From contig NZ_CP042301.2 in assembly GCF_007922615.2 (NCBI RefSeq), positions 2,604,001-2,668,000 on the forward strand: a DNA stretch of 64,000 bases, written 5' to 3'. The notes under the pieces are model-generated. The model was not told the DNA's origin and searched no databases. It saw nothing but the letters and a program-made list of their open reading frames with translations. Positions within the stretch are counted from its first letter, which is position 1. The number at the start of each line of letters is the position of its first letter. This DNA comes from Nitratireductor mangrovi. Its GTDB lineage: Bacteria; Pseudomonadota; Alphaproteobacteria; Rhizobiales; Rhizobiaceae. The translations under genes and the position numbers were made by a program. This document shows, one piece after another, positions 17,994-25,969 of the stretch.

Positions 17994-18790
17994 GAGCGCG
18001 GCACCGTCATCCGCAGCCGCTGGCGCAGAACCCTGAACAAGAACATAGGGTTGCCGACGATGTAGCGCCGCCACAGCCGCCCCGGCTCGAGTATCAGCCT
18101 GAAGAGCCACTCCAGGCGTAAGCGCCGGACCCAGCCCGGCGCGCGCGGGATAGCGCCGCTCAGGAAGTCGAGCAACGCGCCCACGGCAAATGCCATGGTG
18201 CAGTGCTCGCCGGTCAGCCGGCTGGCGATCCAGCATTCCTGCCGCGGAACACCCATCGCCACCAGAAGCACGTCCGGCCGTTCCCGCTTCAGCCTGGAAA
18301 GAATCTCTTCCTCCCGTGTCGGGTCGAAATAGCCGTCATGGATCAGCACGACGCGGTGCTGCGGCACGAGGCGCTGCAGGCGGTTGACTGCCTCCTCGGC
18401 GTTCTTGCGTGTCGCGCCGAGCAGGCCGACCGTCAGCGGTCCCTTCTGTGATTTCAGAAAGGCGGGCACGAAGTCGGTGCCGTTGAGGTTGGCCGGGAAC
18501 GGCGCCCCATAAAGGATACGCGACGCCAGATCGACGCCAATCCCATCGGAAAACACCAGGAAATCCTCGAGAATCCGCGAAAATTCGGGGGTTTTGCTGG
18601 CTATGTTGGCGATGTGTGCGTTGAGAAAGCCGACCTTCGTGAACTGCCTGTCGGCGACGCGCCGGCCGAGCAGCCGGATCGCCTGTTCCTGGTCGAGCGG
18701 TACCACATCGACACCGAGGATTCGGCGACCGGGCTCCTGAGCCCTGGCGCCAAGGGCGACTGCGGCGGTGGAGGATGGATGCACGTTCAT
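17990..18790 (-). CDS. WecB/TagA/CpsF family (GT26) glycosyltransferase
   Basis: This 266-aa protein shows the hallmark sequence of the family: ILGVDVVPLD, GFLNAHIANIASKTPEF, FSDGIGVDLASRILYG and VAMGVPRQECWIASR. The family includes N-acetylmannosamine or related transferases that act on undecaprenyl-linked acceptors at the cytoplasmic membrane. The C-terminus is rich in Arg and Leu, as expected for membrane association. It overlaps both neighbours by 4 nt (ATGA), so the three minus-strand transferases are translationally coupled. The sugar is not predictable from the sequence. Confidence 0.93.
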   Translation of the reverse strand: MNVHPSSTAAVALGARAQEPGRRILGVDVVPLDQEQAIRLLGRRVADRQFTKVGFLNAHIANIASKTPEFSRILEDFLVFSDGIGVDLASRILYGAPFPANLNGTDFVPAFLKSQKGPLTVGLLGATRKNAEEAVNRLQRLVPQHRVVLIHDGYFDPTREEEILSRLKRERPDVLLVAMGVPRQECWIASRLTGEHCTMAFAVGALLDFLSGAIPRAPGWVRRLRLEWLFRLILEPGRLWRRYIVGNPMFLFRVLRQRLRMTVPRS

Positions 18791-19962
18791 GCCGCCACCC
18801 CCCGAACGCTGGTGCCGCCAAGAACGGCGAGCCCTTTCGCGACAGCCGCGTCGAGATCCCGGCGCTGACGGGCGAAGAATTCGGCACCGTCGAGATCGCT
18901 ACGCAATTCGGCCGCAGCGCTTTCAAGTGCGGCGGCGAACGCCGCCGGGTCGTCGGCGACCGTGCAATTGGCGGGCAGATGGGAGATGCCGCGCAGCGAA
19001 CGGCTGGTCGCCACCGACGGCAGGCCGAGCTCGAAGGTCTCGATGGTCTTCAACTGCACCCCGGTCCCGGCCCGCGCCACCAACGGTATGACCGCAGCCT
19101 GACGGACGAAGGCGGTGGCGTCCGGCACGCGCCCGACCAGCTCGACATTGTCTGGCACCGGACCGAGCCCGGCAGGGATGTGGCCGGCGATCCTGATACG
19201 GAAATCCGGCCTCAACCGCGGCGCCACCTCGTGCAGGAACCACTCAAGCCCGATGCGGTTGGGCTGCCAGCTCCAAGTGCCGATCAGGCCGGCGTCGCAT
19301 TCGATGGCCCGGTTTGGTTCAAAGACTGGCGCAGACGGCCGCGTCACCAGCGGCAGCGATGCCGAGTATTCTCCGCGCACGCCGAGCGCGTCGCGATCCT
19401 CCTCGGCGAGCGTGAAAACGAACCGCGCGCGCCGGCAGAGCCTGCGCTCCATCGATTCGAGCAGCCTGGCCTCGCGGCGGAACAGCGTGCGCTGTATTGC
19501 GTCGGTCGCGGCGTCGGCATTTTCCTGCGCGGAGCGATGCTCGACATTGTGGGCCACGAAGATGGACGGTCGGTCGGCAAAAAGCGTTTCGTAAGCGCCA
19601 GCCAATTGCACGGCGTTCAGGACATAGGCGTCGAACGGGCCGATGCTTGCCAATGCTTCGCGAATGCGCGTTTCCGAAACGGCCCGCATCTTGGCCGAGG
19701 AGACGGTCAGGCCCGACATCAGCGCCCCAGCCAGCCATTTCGCCTTCTGCGCCGCCGACGCACCTTCCGTACGCACGTCGACGGAGCCCAGTGAAACGGT
19801 GTTTTGCGGGTCGCTGGGCGCCTTGCCCGGCCATGTATAGCCGAGCACCGTGACCCGCGCGCCGACCCGGCGCAGCGCATCAATGATCGCGGCGTTGGCT
19901 ATCTCGTACCCGGTCGCCGGCGCACCGTCGGGTACCAGGGATGTGACAAAGACCAGATGCAT
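18787..19962 (-). CDS. GT4-type glycosyltransferase
   Basis: This protein of about 391 aa has a GT-B fold. The N-terminal MHLVFVTSLVPDGAPATGYE begins the acceptor domain. The C-terminal GLIGTWSWQPNRIGLEWFL and GTGVQLKTIETFELGLPSVA are characteristic of GT4 retaining transferases, including the E-x7-E region. It probably adds a hexose to the lipid-linked repeat unit. A start at 19977 (MQVGD) is possible, but 19962 fits the family N-terminus better. It is the first gene of the minus-strand transferase operon, divergent from the GT2 gene across 147 nt. Confidence 0.9.
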   Translation of the reverse strand: MHLVFVTSLVPDGAPATGYEIANAAIIDALRRVGARVTVLGYTWPGKAPSDPQNTVSLGSVDVRTEGASAAQKAKWLAGALMSGLTVSSAKMRAVSETRIREALASIGPFDAYVLNAVQLAGAYETLFADRPSIFVAHNVEHRSAQENADAATDAIQRTLFRREARLLESMERRLCRRARFVFTLAEEDRDALGVRGEYSASLPLVTRPSAPVFEPNRAIECDAGLIGTWSWQPNRIGLEWFLHEVAPRLRPDFRIRIAGHIPAGLGPVPDNVELVGRVPDATAFVRQAAVIPLVARAGTGVQLKTIETFELGLPSVATSRSLRGISHLPANCTVADDPAAFAAALESAAAELRSDLDGAEFFARQRRDLDAAVAKGLAVLGGTSVRGVAA

Positions 19963-20079
19963 GTCGCCTACCTGCATTCTTACCTAGCAAGCTCCGATGA
20001 AGTCTTGCTTAAGCAGGCAAGGCATATGCCGGTTGCGGCCGGATGTGGCCCTCCCGGGGGCGTCGTTCTGACCGAGTGC

Positions 20080-20095
20080 TTAACCATACCTTAAC
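20080..20095 (+). promoter_or_regulatory. CtrA-type box upstream of the GT2 gene
   Basis: The sequence reads TTAA, seven bases (CCATACC), TTAAC. This is an exact match to the full CtrA consensus TTAA-N7-TTAAC known from Caulobacter and conserved in Rhizobiales. It ends 14 nt before the ATG at 20110, a position compatible with overlap of the core promoter of the GT2-polymerase pair. A palindrome TGCTTAAGCA lies at 20006-20015 in the same divergent region. Binding is inferred from sequence only. Confidence 0.5.
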
Positions 20096-20109
20096 GCGGA
20101 CAGCGCTTT

Positions 20110-21138
20110 ATGAACGAAACCGTCACCGCAGGTCGCCGAATGCAGCCGTCCATCAACGTCGAGAACGTGACGCTCGTGGCACGATCGCCGGGCCTTAGCG
20201 CCGATTCCATCGAGATTGCAGTCACCCTGCCGACCTTCAGGCGGCCCGAGCAGGTGCTCGAGACCATCCGCTCGGTCGCGGCACAGCGGACAAGGCGGCC
20301 ATTTGCCCTGATCGTGATGGAAAATGACGCAGAACGGCACGCCGGAGCCGATGCAGCCGCGCCGCTGTTCGAAAATGATACGGTGGCGGGACTCCTGATC
20401 ATCGCCGAGGAGCGCGGCAACTGCAGCGCCTACAATGCCGGCTGGTCGACCGCGCTCGATCAGTTCCCCAACCTGAAATATGTGCAGGTGATCGACGATG
20501 ACGAACTCGCCGAGCCGGACTGGCTCGAAACGATGGTTGCCACCGCCGAGCGGCTTTCCGCCGACATCGTCGGCGCGCCGCAGGTTCCGGTGTTTCCGAA
20601 CGCTTCCGACCAGCGCTGGGCCGATCATCCGGTCTTTGCCCCGCCCTATCGCACGACCGGACTGGTCGATGCGCTCTATTCGTCGGGTAATCTGCTGGTC
20701 TCGCGCCCGGTGCTCGACGCCATGGAACGGCCGTTCCTGGAGCCTGCCTTCAACTTCATGGGCGGCGGCGATTCCGATTTCCTGAGCCGCGCGGCGCGCA
20801 AGGGCTTCAAGCTCGGCTGGTGCGCCGAGGCACCGGTGCTGGAGACGATCCCCGCACGCCGGCTCGAAGGCGACTGGATCAGGGCCCGTTCATTGCGCAA
20901 CGGCGTGATCTCGACGCTGGTCGAAAAGCGCCGTCGGGCGGATGCGCCGCTGGGTGCGATGCGCGTCGCCGCCAAGAGCCTGGCACTGCTTGCCGCCGCA
21001 CCGCTGCGCGGCATGATACGCTTCATTCGCACCGGCTCCGCATCGGTCGGCATCTATCCGCTCTACGTGGCGCTTGGTCGTGTGATGGCGGAATTCGGCT
21101 ACGCCAATGAACAATACCGGCAGCCTGAAAAGAACTGA
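20110..21138 (+). CDS. Family 2 glycosyltransferase
   Basis: This 342-aa protein is an inverting GT-A enzyme. IEIAVTLPTFRRPEQVLETIRS begins the nucleotide-sugar fold. VQVIDDDELAEPDWLETMV carries the DxD metal site, and FMGGGDSDFLSRAARKGFKLGW is the acceptor-side motif with the likely catalytic Asp. It acts at the cytoplasmic face during polysaccharide repeat-unit assembly. The downstream polymerase gene starts inside its last 32 nt, so the two are co-transcribed. A CtrA-type box precedes it. The transferred sugar is not known. Confidence 0.92.
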   Translation: MNETVTAGRRMQPSINVENVTLVARSPGLSADSIEIAVTLPTFRRPEQVLETIRSVAAQRTRRPFALIVMENDAERHAGADAAAPLFENDTVAGLLIIAEERGNCSAYNAGWSTALDQFPNLKYVQVIDDDELAEPDWLETMVATAERLSADIVGAPQVPVFPNASDQRWADHPVFAPPYRTTGLVDALYSSGNLLVSRPVLDAMERPFLEPAFNFMGGGDSDFLSRAARKGFKLGWCAEAPVLETIPARRLEGDWIRARSLRNGVISTLVEKRRRADAPLGAMRVAAKSLALLAAAPLRGMIRFIRTGSASVGIYPLYVALGRVMAEFGYANEQYRQPEKN

Positions 21139-22432
21139 CGCCGCGCGGATGGGCGATGCGCTGGCGGGGCTCCTCGCCGGCCGCGGCCTGCCGACCGCCG
21201 TCGCGGCGGTGCTGCTCGCCATTCTGCTGATCTCTTTCAAGCCGTTCGTCGAACAGGGGCCGAGCGAGACCGGCGGCGACATCGTCAACCAGCTTGGTTT
21301 CGGTGGCCTGGGCGCGGTCTCGATCTTCTGCCTGTTCACACTCGTCGACCGAAGGCGCCTGGCTTGCCTGCTCAGCCCCTGGTGGCTGGTCCTGCTGGGT
21401 TTCTTCATGCTGTCGGTGCTCAACGCGACCGATCCTTCGTCAGCCTTCCGCACGGCCGTCTTCACGCTGATCGGCGTGCTGGCGGCGATCACCGTCGTGG
21501 TGCTGCCGCGCGACGCCGATGCCTTCTCGGCTGCGCTGGCCGCCGCAGGCTTTGCGCTGCTCGGCTTCTGCTACGTCGGCCTCGTGCTTTACCCCGATCT
21601 TGCCAAGCACACCGCCAACTCGCTCGAACCCGAGCACGCGGGGTTCTGGCGCGGCACCTTCTCGCACAAGAACATCGCCGGGCCGGTGATGGCCTGCATT
21701 TCGCTCGCCGGGCTGCACCTCTTGCGGCGCGGCTGGACGTGGACGGGGGGCAGTCTCTTCGTGCTGGCAATCTTCTTCATGTCCAACACCGGCTCGAAAA
21801 CCACCGTCGGCCTGGTGCCGCTTGCCGTCCTGCTGGTCATCGGCCCCAGCCTGTTCGGACTGCGCCGGCTGGTCCCCCTGGTCTTCCTTGGCGCGCTGGG
21901 GGCGGCGACCGTCGGCACGGTCGGCATCGTGCTGTCGGATACGCTGTGGGGCTATTCGCAGCAGATCGCGCCCGGCCTCACCTATACCGGGCGCACCGCG
22001 CTGTGGTCGTTCCTGATCGAGATGATCGGCAAGAAACCGTGGTTCGGCTACGGCTACGAAAGCTTCTGGGGCACACCCTTCATCTTCACAATCGACCAGC
22101 CCTTCGACCGCGCCTGGGACATTCGCGGCATCGTCCATGGCCATAATGGGTATCTCGATCTGGCCGTGCTGATGGGCCTGCCGGCCCTGGCCGCGGCCAT
22201 GATCGCCTTCATCCTGGTGCCGCTTCGCGACTTCCTTCGCGTACCGCACCGGCGCGAAAACGTGCTGGTGGCCGACCTGTTCATGAGCATCCTGTTGTTC
22301 ACGGCCCTCAACGCGCTTCTGGAAAGTTTCTTCTTCCGGCGCGTCGACCCGGTCTGGATCTTTTTCGTCATCGCGATTTTCGGGTTGCGTTTCGCAGCCC
22401 GCTTTCCGATCAGCACCCGGGCCTCGGACTAG
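21107..22432 (+). CDS. O-antigen ligase/polymerase family protein (Wzy/ExoQ-like)
   Basis: This 441-aa protein has about ten membrane segments and a large periplasmic loop in the second half. It carries the family signature GTFSHKNIAGPVMACISLAG and, after the loop, HGHNGYLDLAVLMGLPAL and FFFRRVDPVWIFFVIAIFGLRF. This matches ExoQ/Wzy-type polymerases and WaaL ligases. Because the same locus has a co-polymerase and a flippase, polymerase is the more likely role. The start at 21107 lies inside the GT2 gene (32-nt overlap), a common coupling arrangement. Confidence 0.87.
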   Translation: MNNTGSLKRTDAARMGDALAGLLAGRGLPTAVAAVLLAILLISFKPFVEQGPSETGGDIVNQLGFGGLGAVSIFCLFTLVDRRRLACLLSPWWLVLLGFFMLSVLNATDPSSAFRTAVFTLIGVLAAITVVVLPRDADAFSAALAAAGFALLGFCYVGLVLYPDLAKHTANSLEPEHAGFWRGTFSHKNIAGPVMACISLAGLHLLRRGWTWTGGSLFVLAIFFMSNTGSKTTVGLVPLAVLLVIGPSLFGLRRLVPLVFLGALGAATVGTVGIVLSDTLWGYSQQIAPGLTYTGRTALWSFLIEMIGKKPWFGYGYESFWGTPFIFTIDQPFDRAWDIRGIVHGHNGYLDLAVLMGLPALAAAMIAFILVPLRDFLRVPHRRENVLVADLFMSILLFTALNALLESFFFRRVDPVWIFFVIAIFGLRFAARFPISTRASD

Positions 22433-22506
22433 CCGGCCTCTCGTTTCGGCCCATTGCATCTTGCCGCCCACGCATGCAAACCGGTCCGGAACCGGAGGAT
22501 TTGACG

Positions 22507-23322
22507 ATGGCCACGATGATCTTGCTCGCGGGCTGCGGAAATATGGGCTTCGCCATGCTGGAGGGCTGGATCCAGGCCGGGCGCATCGAGCCTCCCGAAG
22601 TGACGGTGATCGAACCGAACGATCCGTTGCGTGAGCGCGCACAAAAACTCGGCGTCGACGCTGTCGCGTCGCCAGACCAGATTGCCGAAGACGTGGCGCC
22701 CCGCCTCGTCATATTCGCCGTCAAGCCGCAGGTCATGCGCGACGTGGTGCCGGCCTACCGGCGCTTCGCGGCGAGCGGCGCGACGTTCCTCAGCATCGCC
22801 GCCGGAATACCGATCGCCATGTTCGAGGAATTGCTCGGCGGCGAGGCGTCGGTCATCCGCTGCATGCCCAACACGCCGGCTGCGATCGGCAAGGGCATGA
22901 TGGTGACGGCGACCAATGCCAACGTAACCCGCGATGCCGAGGAGTTTGCGAGCGAACTGCTTGCGGCCAACGGGCGGGTCGCCTCCGTCGCCGACGAGAG
23001 CCTGATGGACGCGGTGACGGCCGTGTCCGGCTCGGGGCCGGCCTATGTCTTCCACATGATCGAGTGCCTGACCGCGGCCGGCGAGCGGGCCGGCCTGCCG
23101 CGCGACACCGCTGGACTGCTCGCCATGCAGACGGTCTACGGCGCAGCGAGCCTTGCCGCCGAAAGCGCCGAGGAGCCGGGCCGGCTACGCGAACAGGTGA
23201 CCAGCCCGAACGGGACGACCGCCGCCGCATTGGCGGTGTTGATGGGCGACGACCGGTTGAAGAACCTGATGGCCGATGCCGTCGAGGCGGCGAGACAGCG
23301 TTCGGTGGAACTGGGCAAGTAG
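22507..23322 (+). CDS. proC: Pyrroline-5-carboxylate reductase
   Basis: This 271-aa enzyme reduces 1-pyrroline-5-carboxylate to proline with NAD(P)H. The N-terminal dinucleotide motif is LLAGCGNMGFAMLEGW. The conserved middle VIRCMPNTPAAIGKGMMV and the C-terminal AVSGSGPAYVFHMIECLTAAGERAGL and TSPNGTTAAAL motifs are all present. The ATG at 22507 is preceded by a good GGAGG at the right distance, which decides it over an in-frame start at 22474. It is a single housekeeping gene after the polysaccharide locus. Confidence 0.97.
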   Translation: MATMILLAGCGNMGFAMLEGWIQAGRIEPPEVTVIEPNDPLRERAQKLGVDAVASPDQIAEDVAPRLVIFAVKPQVMRDVVPAYRRFAASGATFLSIAAGIPIAMFEELLGGEASVIRCMPNTPAAIGKGMMVTATNANVTRDAEEFASELLAANGRVASVADESLMDAVTAVSGSGPAYVFHMIECLTAAGERAGLPRDTAGLLAMQTVYGAASLAAESAEEPGRLREQVTSPNGTTAAALAVLMGDDRLKNLMADAVEAARQRSVELGK

Positions 23323-23342
23323 GCGAGGCTCGACTGGCGGGA

Positions 23343-24059
23343 TCAGTCCCCGACGATCCCGAAGACCCGGCGTGCGCCCGCGTCGCGGTAGAAGTCGACG
23401 CGTTCGCCGTCCCAGTGATAGTCGAGGTGCCGGCCCTGAACCGGGGCTTTCGCCAGATCGGGATGAAAAAGGCCGACGCATTCGCCCGACGGAAGGCGAA
23501 CGCTGGGATAGACCACGCCTTCAGAACCGGCCTGCCGCAACCGGCCGGCAAAGGCCTGGGCGGCACCATAGGCGTCGGGGTCAAGCAGGGGCGAACGGCC
23601 TTCGCTTCCCCGGATATCATGCAGGACCGCCTCGACGTCGAGCACGATCTCGCGGAACTGCGACGTCCATCCCGGCGGTTCCGCGGTGCGCGCCATGAAA
23701 CGGGCATGGTGATGGATGGTCTCGAACAGCGCCGTCTCGAAGCGGTCGCCGACGTAAAGAACACCGAAGGAACCGTCGCTGAACCGGCTTTTCCTGTCGG
23801 CGCTGACATGGGTGAACGGCGCCATCAGGTAGCTGGCGCCGGGACCGGAGACGCGCCGCGAGAGCGGCACCAGATCGAGGTTGCCGATGGAAGCCATCAA
23901 GCGCGGATTGGTCTTCTGCTCGGCCGCTATGATGAGCGACCAGTCAGCCGGATCGGCTATGTCCTCGAAAAGATCGATCGGCGGATGGATGCTGCGAATG
24001 ATCCTGATCGCGCCATTCCACCGGATTTGCGCGATCGGCACCTCGGCCGGGCCGGTCAC
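23343..24059 (-). CDS. RES-domain toxin of a RES/Xre toxin-antitoxin pair
   Basis: This 238-aa protein carries the RES domain. Family members are NAD+-degrading toxins related to ADP-ribosyltransferases. Visible features are an Arg-rich N-terminal region (IRWNGAIRIIRS), GVLYVGDRFETALFETIHHHARF with the conserved Glu, and a C-terminal GVVYPSVRLPSGECVGLF. The start is a GTG at 24059 inside a GTGA overlap with the antitoxin stop, the usual antitoxin-first order. It sits between proC and its antitoxin on the minus strand. Confidence 0.9.
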   Translation of the reverse strand: MTGPAEVPIAQIRWNGAIRIIRSIHPPIDLFEDIADPADWSLIIAAEQKTNPRLMASIGNLDLVPLSRRVSGPGASYLMAPFTHVSADRKSRFSDGSFGVLYVGDRFETALFETIHHHARFMARTAEPPGWTSQFREIVLDVEAVLHDIRGSEGRSPLLDPDAYGAAQAFAGRLRQAGSEGVVYPSVRLPSGECVGLFHPDLAKAPVQGRHLDYHWDGERVDFYRDAGARRVFGIVGD

Positions 24060-24469
24060 CAGCCGCCGCGCTCGGCGTCGAGATAGCGGCGCACACGCAT
24101 GAGATCGGTCAGTTCGCCGCCAAGCATGACCTCCAGCGCCGATTGCCCGCCAAAGGACTCGTTCGGCTTGCCGACCCAGGCATAACCACGCTGCGGCTCG
24201 CGGAAGATGATGCGCAGCGCCTTGTGGATGCCCATGAGATTGGAAAGCCGCGCCTTGCCGTCGCGTCCGATGCGGCCGATCGCGCCCGCCTTCCAGCGCG
24301 CGAAGGTGCGCGGCGGCAGGTCGAGCAGCACGGCCGCCTGATCGTCGGTCAGCCCCCACAGCCGGAACAGGTTGATCGCTGCGCGGAACATGGCCGCGGC
24401 TTCCTGGTCGGTGATCGCGGTTTCCGCAACGCCGGGCGGATCGGTTTCAATGGGCAGGATCAATGCCAT
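24056..24469 (-). CDS. Xre/MbcA/ParS-type (DUF2384) antitoxin
   Basis: This 137-aa protein has an N-terminal helical region with an Xre-like helix-turn-helix (RLWGLTDDQAAVLLDLPPRTFARWKAG). The C-terminal toxin-binding domain contains GKPNESFGGQSALEVMLGGELTDLMRVRRYL, the MbcA/ParS signature. It binds and neutralises the RES toxin and normally represses its own promoter. The ATG at 24469 lies inside a perfect palindrome and only five bases downstream of a -10-like TATTAT, so the mRNA could be leaderless. The stop overlaps the toxin GTG. Confidence 0.92.
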   Translation of the reverse strand: MALILPIETDPPGVAETAITDQEAAAMFRAAINLFRLWGLTDDQAAVLLDLPPRTFARWKAGAIGRIGRDGKARLSNLMGIHKALRIIFREPQRGYAWVGKPNESFGGQSALEVMLGGELTDLMRVRRYLDAERGGW

Positions 24470-24504
24470 ATGGCATAATATGGTCTACATTGCGCCAAGT
24501 GGCA
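24465..24504 (-). promoter_or_regulatory. Toxin-antitoxin promoter and palindromic operator
   Basis: A perfect 10-bp palindrome GCCATATGGC (24465-24474) contains the antitoxin start codon. Directly upstream on the minus strand is TATTAT (24475-24480), a good -10 element. Further upstream an imperfect inverted repeat (ATTGCCA on one side, TGGCGCAAT on the other) covers about 24489-24506 and overlaps the -35 area. This fits autoregulation by the antitoxin. The 46-nt gap between the antitoxin and the next gene holds nothing else. Confidence 0.5.
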
Positions 24505-24515
24505 ATACCCGCCTG

Positions 24516-25835
24516 CTAACCGTAGAGCATTTCGTCCTGCTTGCGCCGCAACGCGAAGAGACGGGTAGTGGGATCGGGCGCCGCATTGTCGCTGGTCAGA
24601 AGCGCGCCCTTGCGCACTGGCTTCAGCACCTTGCCGCCTTCGAGCAGGCCGACCGGGACGGCGTTCTGCCCGCGCGCCTCCTCGACCGTCATCGTCCACG
24701 AGCGGTAACAGGTCTCGCCTATGGCATCGAAGGTCTCGCCGGCCTTCAGGTCGCGCTTGGCGACCGCGCACACCTCCGCCACGGGACGCGGCAGCGGGAC
24801 CATGTCCGGCTTGCCGGTGAGCATGATGCGCGCCGCCGTCAGCGGCACTTCGAGCGAGGTCAGGTGATAGGGACGGAAGAAGCTGTAATACGGGCCGACG
24901 CCGACATGCAGGTCGTCCATACGCTCGATGATGCGTGGGTGAGTCGCTTCCACGATGACGAACACGCCCGGCGCCACGCCCTTGCCCACGGTGTAGTCGA
25001 CAACGCCTTTCCTCGACAGGATGCCGCCATCCTCCTTGGGGATCAGCACCTTCACCATCTCGTCGCGGTCGGCGGTCGGGCCATGCATGCCGGGCTTGTC
25101 GGGGACAAGCCCGGTCGCGTTGGCGATCGCCGCCATCTCGACCATCGTCTTCGAGCCGTCGACGAACTCGACCAGCATGCGCGGGTTCATGTTGCGCCGT
25201 GTCGCTTCCTCGACATAGTCGTCCGGCACGGCGTCGTGGTTGAGCGGGTTGTTCTTGCCCTTGCCGGCCGAGACGATGCGGTAGCCGAGCGCGGAAGCGA
25301 ATTCGATCAGTTCCATGCACGACGACGGCTCGTCGCCGGCGCCGACCGAATAGACGACGCCGAGCCGGTCCGCCTGCTGTTTCAGGTAACAGCCGATGGT
25401 GACGTCGGCCTCGACATTCATCATGACGACATGCTTGCCGTTCTCCATCGCCATCAGGTCGAAATCGGCAGCGACACCCGGCTTGCCGGTGGCATCGATG
25501 ACCACGTCGACCAGCGGATTGGTCACCAGCATCTCGTTGGAGGTGACGGCAATCCTGCCGGCCTCAATGGCGGCGGTGACTTGCGAAGGCGTCTCCGCCT
25601 CCCGTGCCATGGCATCATCGCCATAGGCGATGCGGATGGCGTCGCGCGCGGTATGCGGCCGGCGCGTCGAGATGGCGCACACTGCGATGCCCGGCATCAG
25701 CATGCCCTGGGTGACGAGATCGGTACCCATCTCGCCCGAGCCGATGACGCCGATCCGCACCGGCCGCCCCGCCTCGGCGCGCTGGGCCAGCTCGCGCGCC
25801 AGGCCGGTCAGTGCAACATTGGTGATGGAAGGCAT
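24516..25835 (-). CDS. NAD(P)-dependent homoserine-dehydrogenase-like oxidoreductase with C-terminal SAF domain (COG4091 type)
   Basis: This protein of 439 aa has an N-terminal Rossmann domain (RIGVIGSGEMGTDLVTQG, residues about 27-45). A catalytic middle follows with VVIDATGKPGVAADFDLMAM, GKHVVMMNVEADVTIG and SVGAGDEPSSCMELIEFA. The C-terminal SAF-type segment (KRDLKAGETFDAIGETC) is the reason such proteins are sometimes mislabelled as FlgA-like. COG4091 enzymes act on sugar acids, branched polyols or related hydroxy acids, and some are apionate-type oxidoisomerases; the substrate here is unknown. It is divergent from the Ldh-family gene at 25970, which may serve the same route. Confidence 0.83.
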   Translation of the reverse strand: MPSITNVALTGLARELAQRAEAGRPVRIGVIGSGEMGTDLVTQGMLMPGIAVCAISTRRPHTARDAIRIAYGDDAMAREAETPSQVTAAIEAGRIAVTSNEMLVTNPLVDVVIDATGKPGVAADFDLMAMENGKHVVMMNVEADVTIGCYLKQQADRLGVVYSVGAGDEPSSCMELIEFASALGYRIVSAGKGKNNPLNHDAVPDDYVEEATRRNMNPRMLVEFVDGSKTMVEMAAIANATGLVPDKPGMHGPTADRDEMVKVLIPKEDGGILSRKGVVDYTVGKGVAPGVFVIVEATHPRIIERMDDLHVGVGPYYSFFRPYHLTSLEVPLTAARIMLTGKPDMVPLPRPVAEVCAVAKRDLKAGETFDAIGETCYRSWTMTVEEARGQNAVPVGLLEGGKVLKPVRKGALLTSDNAAPDPTTRLFALRRKQDEMLYG

Positions 25836-25969
25836 GCGTTCCGCGATCTCCGACGGGTCGAGCTACTAAGGGCCGCCGGCCCAATGTCAATCGATCGGGT
25901 TGGCATTTTTTCGGCCGCCATTTGTCGTAGAGTGGGACGGTCCGCAATGAAAATGGCGAATGGGCTAGC

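Noticed and set aside
21440-22642. 400-aa minus-strand frame opposite the polymerase gene
   Set aside because: The composition is repetitive (Arg/Glu/Gln/Asp) and the opposite strand encodes a clear multi-span membrane protein.
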